The translations under genes were made by a program, and so were the position numbers. A model generated the notes under the pieces. It did no database searches. It had not been told where the DNA came from and was given only the letters and a program-made list of their open reading frames with translations. A stretch of 7,479 nt of DNA from Endomicrobium sp. Lineage in GTDB: Bacteria; Elusimicrobiota; Endomicrobiia; Endomicrobiales; Endomicrobiaceae. The stretch covers positions 1-7,479 of the forward strand of contig JAISKX010000008.1 in the NCBI GenBank assembly GCA_031260765.1. The letters are read 5' to 3'. Shown piece by piece: positions 5,965-7,479 of this stretch (its first letter is position 1; every line of letters begins with the position of its first letter).

Positions 5965-6951
5965 ATGTTAGATTTACAAAAACTACGCAAACTTACTTTA
6001 GATGAAAAAACAGCCACAAAATTTTACGGTCGTTTTACAGCCGAACCTTTTGAAAGAGGTTATGGTCACACGATAGGAAATTCTTTGCGCAGAATCCTTT
6101 TGTCAAGCTTGCATGGAGCCGCCATCACATCTGTAAAAATTAGCGGAGCGCTTCATGAATTTGCAGTATTAAAAGGCGTTAAGGAAGATGTCGCGCATAT
6201 AATTCTAAATTTAAAAAAACTTAGATTTAAATTGCATTCCGATAAACCTGAAAAATTATATTTAAAGGTTAAAAAAGGCGGGCAGATTACGGCTGAAGAT
6301 ATTGATGCAAATCCTCTCGTAGAGATAATGAATCTCAAACAGGAAATTGCTAATCTTGAAAGTTCCGCTTCTTTAGAAATTGAGATGGAAGTTTCAAGCG
6401 GAACGGGATATGTTCTTGCCGATGAATTGAAGTCAAGCAAATACGGCATCGGCACTATTTTGCTTGATGTTTTGTTTTCTCCTATAACAAAAGTGAATTA
6501 TGAAGTTGAAAATACGCGCGTAGAGCAAATTCTCAATTATGACAGACTTATAATAGAAATATGGACTGACGGCTCGGTATCTCCCGAAGAAGCTTTAAAG
6601 GAGTCAGCCAAAATTCTTAAAAACAGCGTGAGCATTTTTATCGGCGAAGAAGAAGTTCAAGAAGAAAAAGTTGAAACAAAGTCTGGTGATGAAGCTGTTC
6701 AAACTGAAGAAGAGCAATCTCAAGAAGACGGCGGCGCAGAGGCGGGCATTTTAAAAGGCGCTATTTCCGTTTTGGAATTTTCAGCAAGAGCCGAAAAAGC
6801 TCTTAAAAATGCAAGTATAGAAACAGTCGCCGATTTGGTTAAATTATCTTTGGAAGATTTGGAAGGGCTTGAAAATCTCGGCAAACGCTCTATTGATGAA
6901 ATCAAGAAAAAGCTTGATAAAGCGGGTTTATCTTTAGCCGTCGGAGAATAA
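5965..6951 (+). CDS. rpoA: DNA-directed RNA polymerase subunit alpha
   Basis: The alpha dimer is the scaffold for RNA polymerase assembly, and its C-terminal domain touches promoter UP elements and activators. The 328 residues show the N-terminal domain (about 15-227), with FYGRFTAEPFERGYGHTIGN (20-39) and SLRRILLSSLHGAAITSVKI (40-59), and the beta-contact region near 150-200 (LADELKSSKYGIGTI, NYDRLIIEIWTDGSVSPEEA). The linker, about 228-262, is long and very acidic. The C-terminal domain (about 266-325) contains FSARAEKALK, whose R275 matches the DNA-binding E. coli R265, and the helix-hairpin-helix-like ENLGKRSIDEIKKKL (303-317). The ATG at 5965 is preceded by GAGG at 5951-5954 and possible alternative hairpins. 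It is followed by rplQ after 16 nt. Confidence 0.98.
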   Translation: MLDLQKLRKLTLDEKTATKFYGRFTAEPFERGYGHTIGNSLRRILLSSLHGAAITSVKISGALHEFAVLKGVKEDVAHIILNLKKLRFKLHSDKPEKLYLKVKKGGQITAEDIDANPLVEIMNLKQEIANLESSASLEIEMEVSSGTGYVLADELKSSKYGIGTILLDVLFSPITKVNYEVENTRVEQILNYDRLIIEIWTDGSVSPEEALKESAKILKNSVSIFIGEEEVQEEKVETKSGDEAVQTEEEQSQEDGGAEAGILKGAISVLEFSARAEKALKNASIETVADLVKLSLEDLEGLENLGKRSIDEIKKKLDKAGLSLAVGE

Positions 6952-6967
6952 ATAGGAGAATATTGAT

Positions 6968-7321
6968 ATGATAAAAACTTATAATGGCAGCAAACTCGGA
7001 GTCACAAGTTCGCATAAAAGGGCAATGCTTCGCAATTTGTCGGCTCAATTATTGAATTATGAAAAAGTGACGACTACTTTGCCTAAAGCTAAAGAATTGA
7101 CGAGTTTTTGCGAAAGGCTTATTACAAAAGCTAAAAAAGACGACTTAAACGCTAAAAAAGCTTTATATTCTGAAATCAACGATAAATCCGTTGTTAAAAA
7201 AGTTTTTGAAATTCTTGTTCCAAGATATAAAGATAGAAAAGGCGGCTATACTCAAATTATCAGAGTAGGGCAAAGACGCGGAGACGCCGCCCAAGTCGCT
7301 ATAGTCAAACTGATAGTTTAA
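6968..7321 (+). CDS. rplQ: 50S ribosomal protein L17 (bL17)
   Basis: L17 is a bacteria-specific large-subunit protein near the peptide exit tunnel. The 117-residue length fits the family (E. coli 127). Conserved blocks are SSHKRAMLRNLSAQLLNYEK (14-33), TTTLPKAKEL (35-44), LITKAKKDD (51-59), and the C-terminal PRYKDRKGGYTQIIRVGQRR (85-104) with GDAAQVAIVKLI. The first residues (MIKTYNGSKL) diverge from the usual MRHR/MRHK start, but the ATG at 6968 has GGAG at 6955-6958 with a 9-nt spacer and no better start is visible. rplQ normally closes the alpha operon; here no terminator follows it and mreB starts 24 nt later. Confidence 0.97.
   Translation: MIKTYNGSKLGVTSSHKRAMLRNLSAQLLNYEKVTTTLPKAKELTSFCERLITKAKKDDLNAKKALYSEINDKSVVKKVFEILVPRYKDRKGGYTQIIRVGQRRGDAAQVAIVKLIV

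Positions 7322-7479
<158 letters not shown>

Overview
The window is a single co-directional run of core genes on the + strand: the distal half of the spc ribosomal operon joined to the complete alpha operon, with the start of a cell-shape gene after it. In order it holds the last codons of rplR (L18), then rpsE (S5), rplO (L15), secY, adk, map, infA (IF1), rpmJ (L36), rpsM (S13), rpsK (S11), rpsD (S4), rpoA, rplQ (L17), and the first 44 codons of an mreB homologue that runs off the right edge. Every product is recognised from family-typical sequence. I see no mobile element, CRISPR array, tRNA, rRNA, phage gene or defence gene, and no gap longer than 100 bases without a gene.

The organism is a bacterium with AT-rich DNA (many AAA, GAA and AGA codons), clear Shine-Dalgarno sites (GGAG or GGAGG) and an actin-like MreB, so probably a non-coccoid cell. 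The order secY-adk-map-infA-rpmJ-rpsM-rpsK-rpsD-rpoA-rplQ is widespread. The lack of rpmD (L30) between rpsE and rplO, and mreB directly after rplQ, are more restrictive. My low-confidence guess is an uncultured gut-type lineage such as Elusimicrobiota/Endomicrobia; the sequence alone does not prove this.

The genes work as one growth-related unit: ribosomal proteins of both subunits, initiation factor IF1, the RNA polymerase alpha subunit, the Sec translocon channel, the enzyme that removes N-terminal methionine from new proteins, and adenylate kinase. The junctions fall into two groups. Upstream they are tight: rpsE/rplO overlap by 4 nt, secY-adk are 9 nt apart, and adk-map and map-infA are 1 nt apart. 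The gaps after rplO, infA, rpmJ, rpsM, rpsK and rpsD are looser, at 32 to 75 nt, and most of these carry small inverted repeats.

I found no exotic new system. The observations most worth a second look are in the gaps: a terminator-like hairpin with a T-run between rplO and secY; two mutually exclusive hairpins ahead of rpoA, one of which would bury its ribosome binding site; and three gaps (after infA, rpsM and rpsD) that share the 10-mer ATAAAAAGCG across the stop codon and look like intrinsic terminators when read on the minus strand. No convincing promoter was seen anywhere, so transcription probably enters from outside the window.
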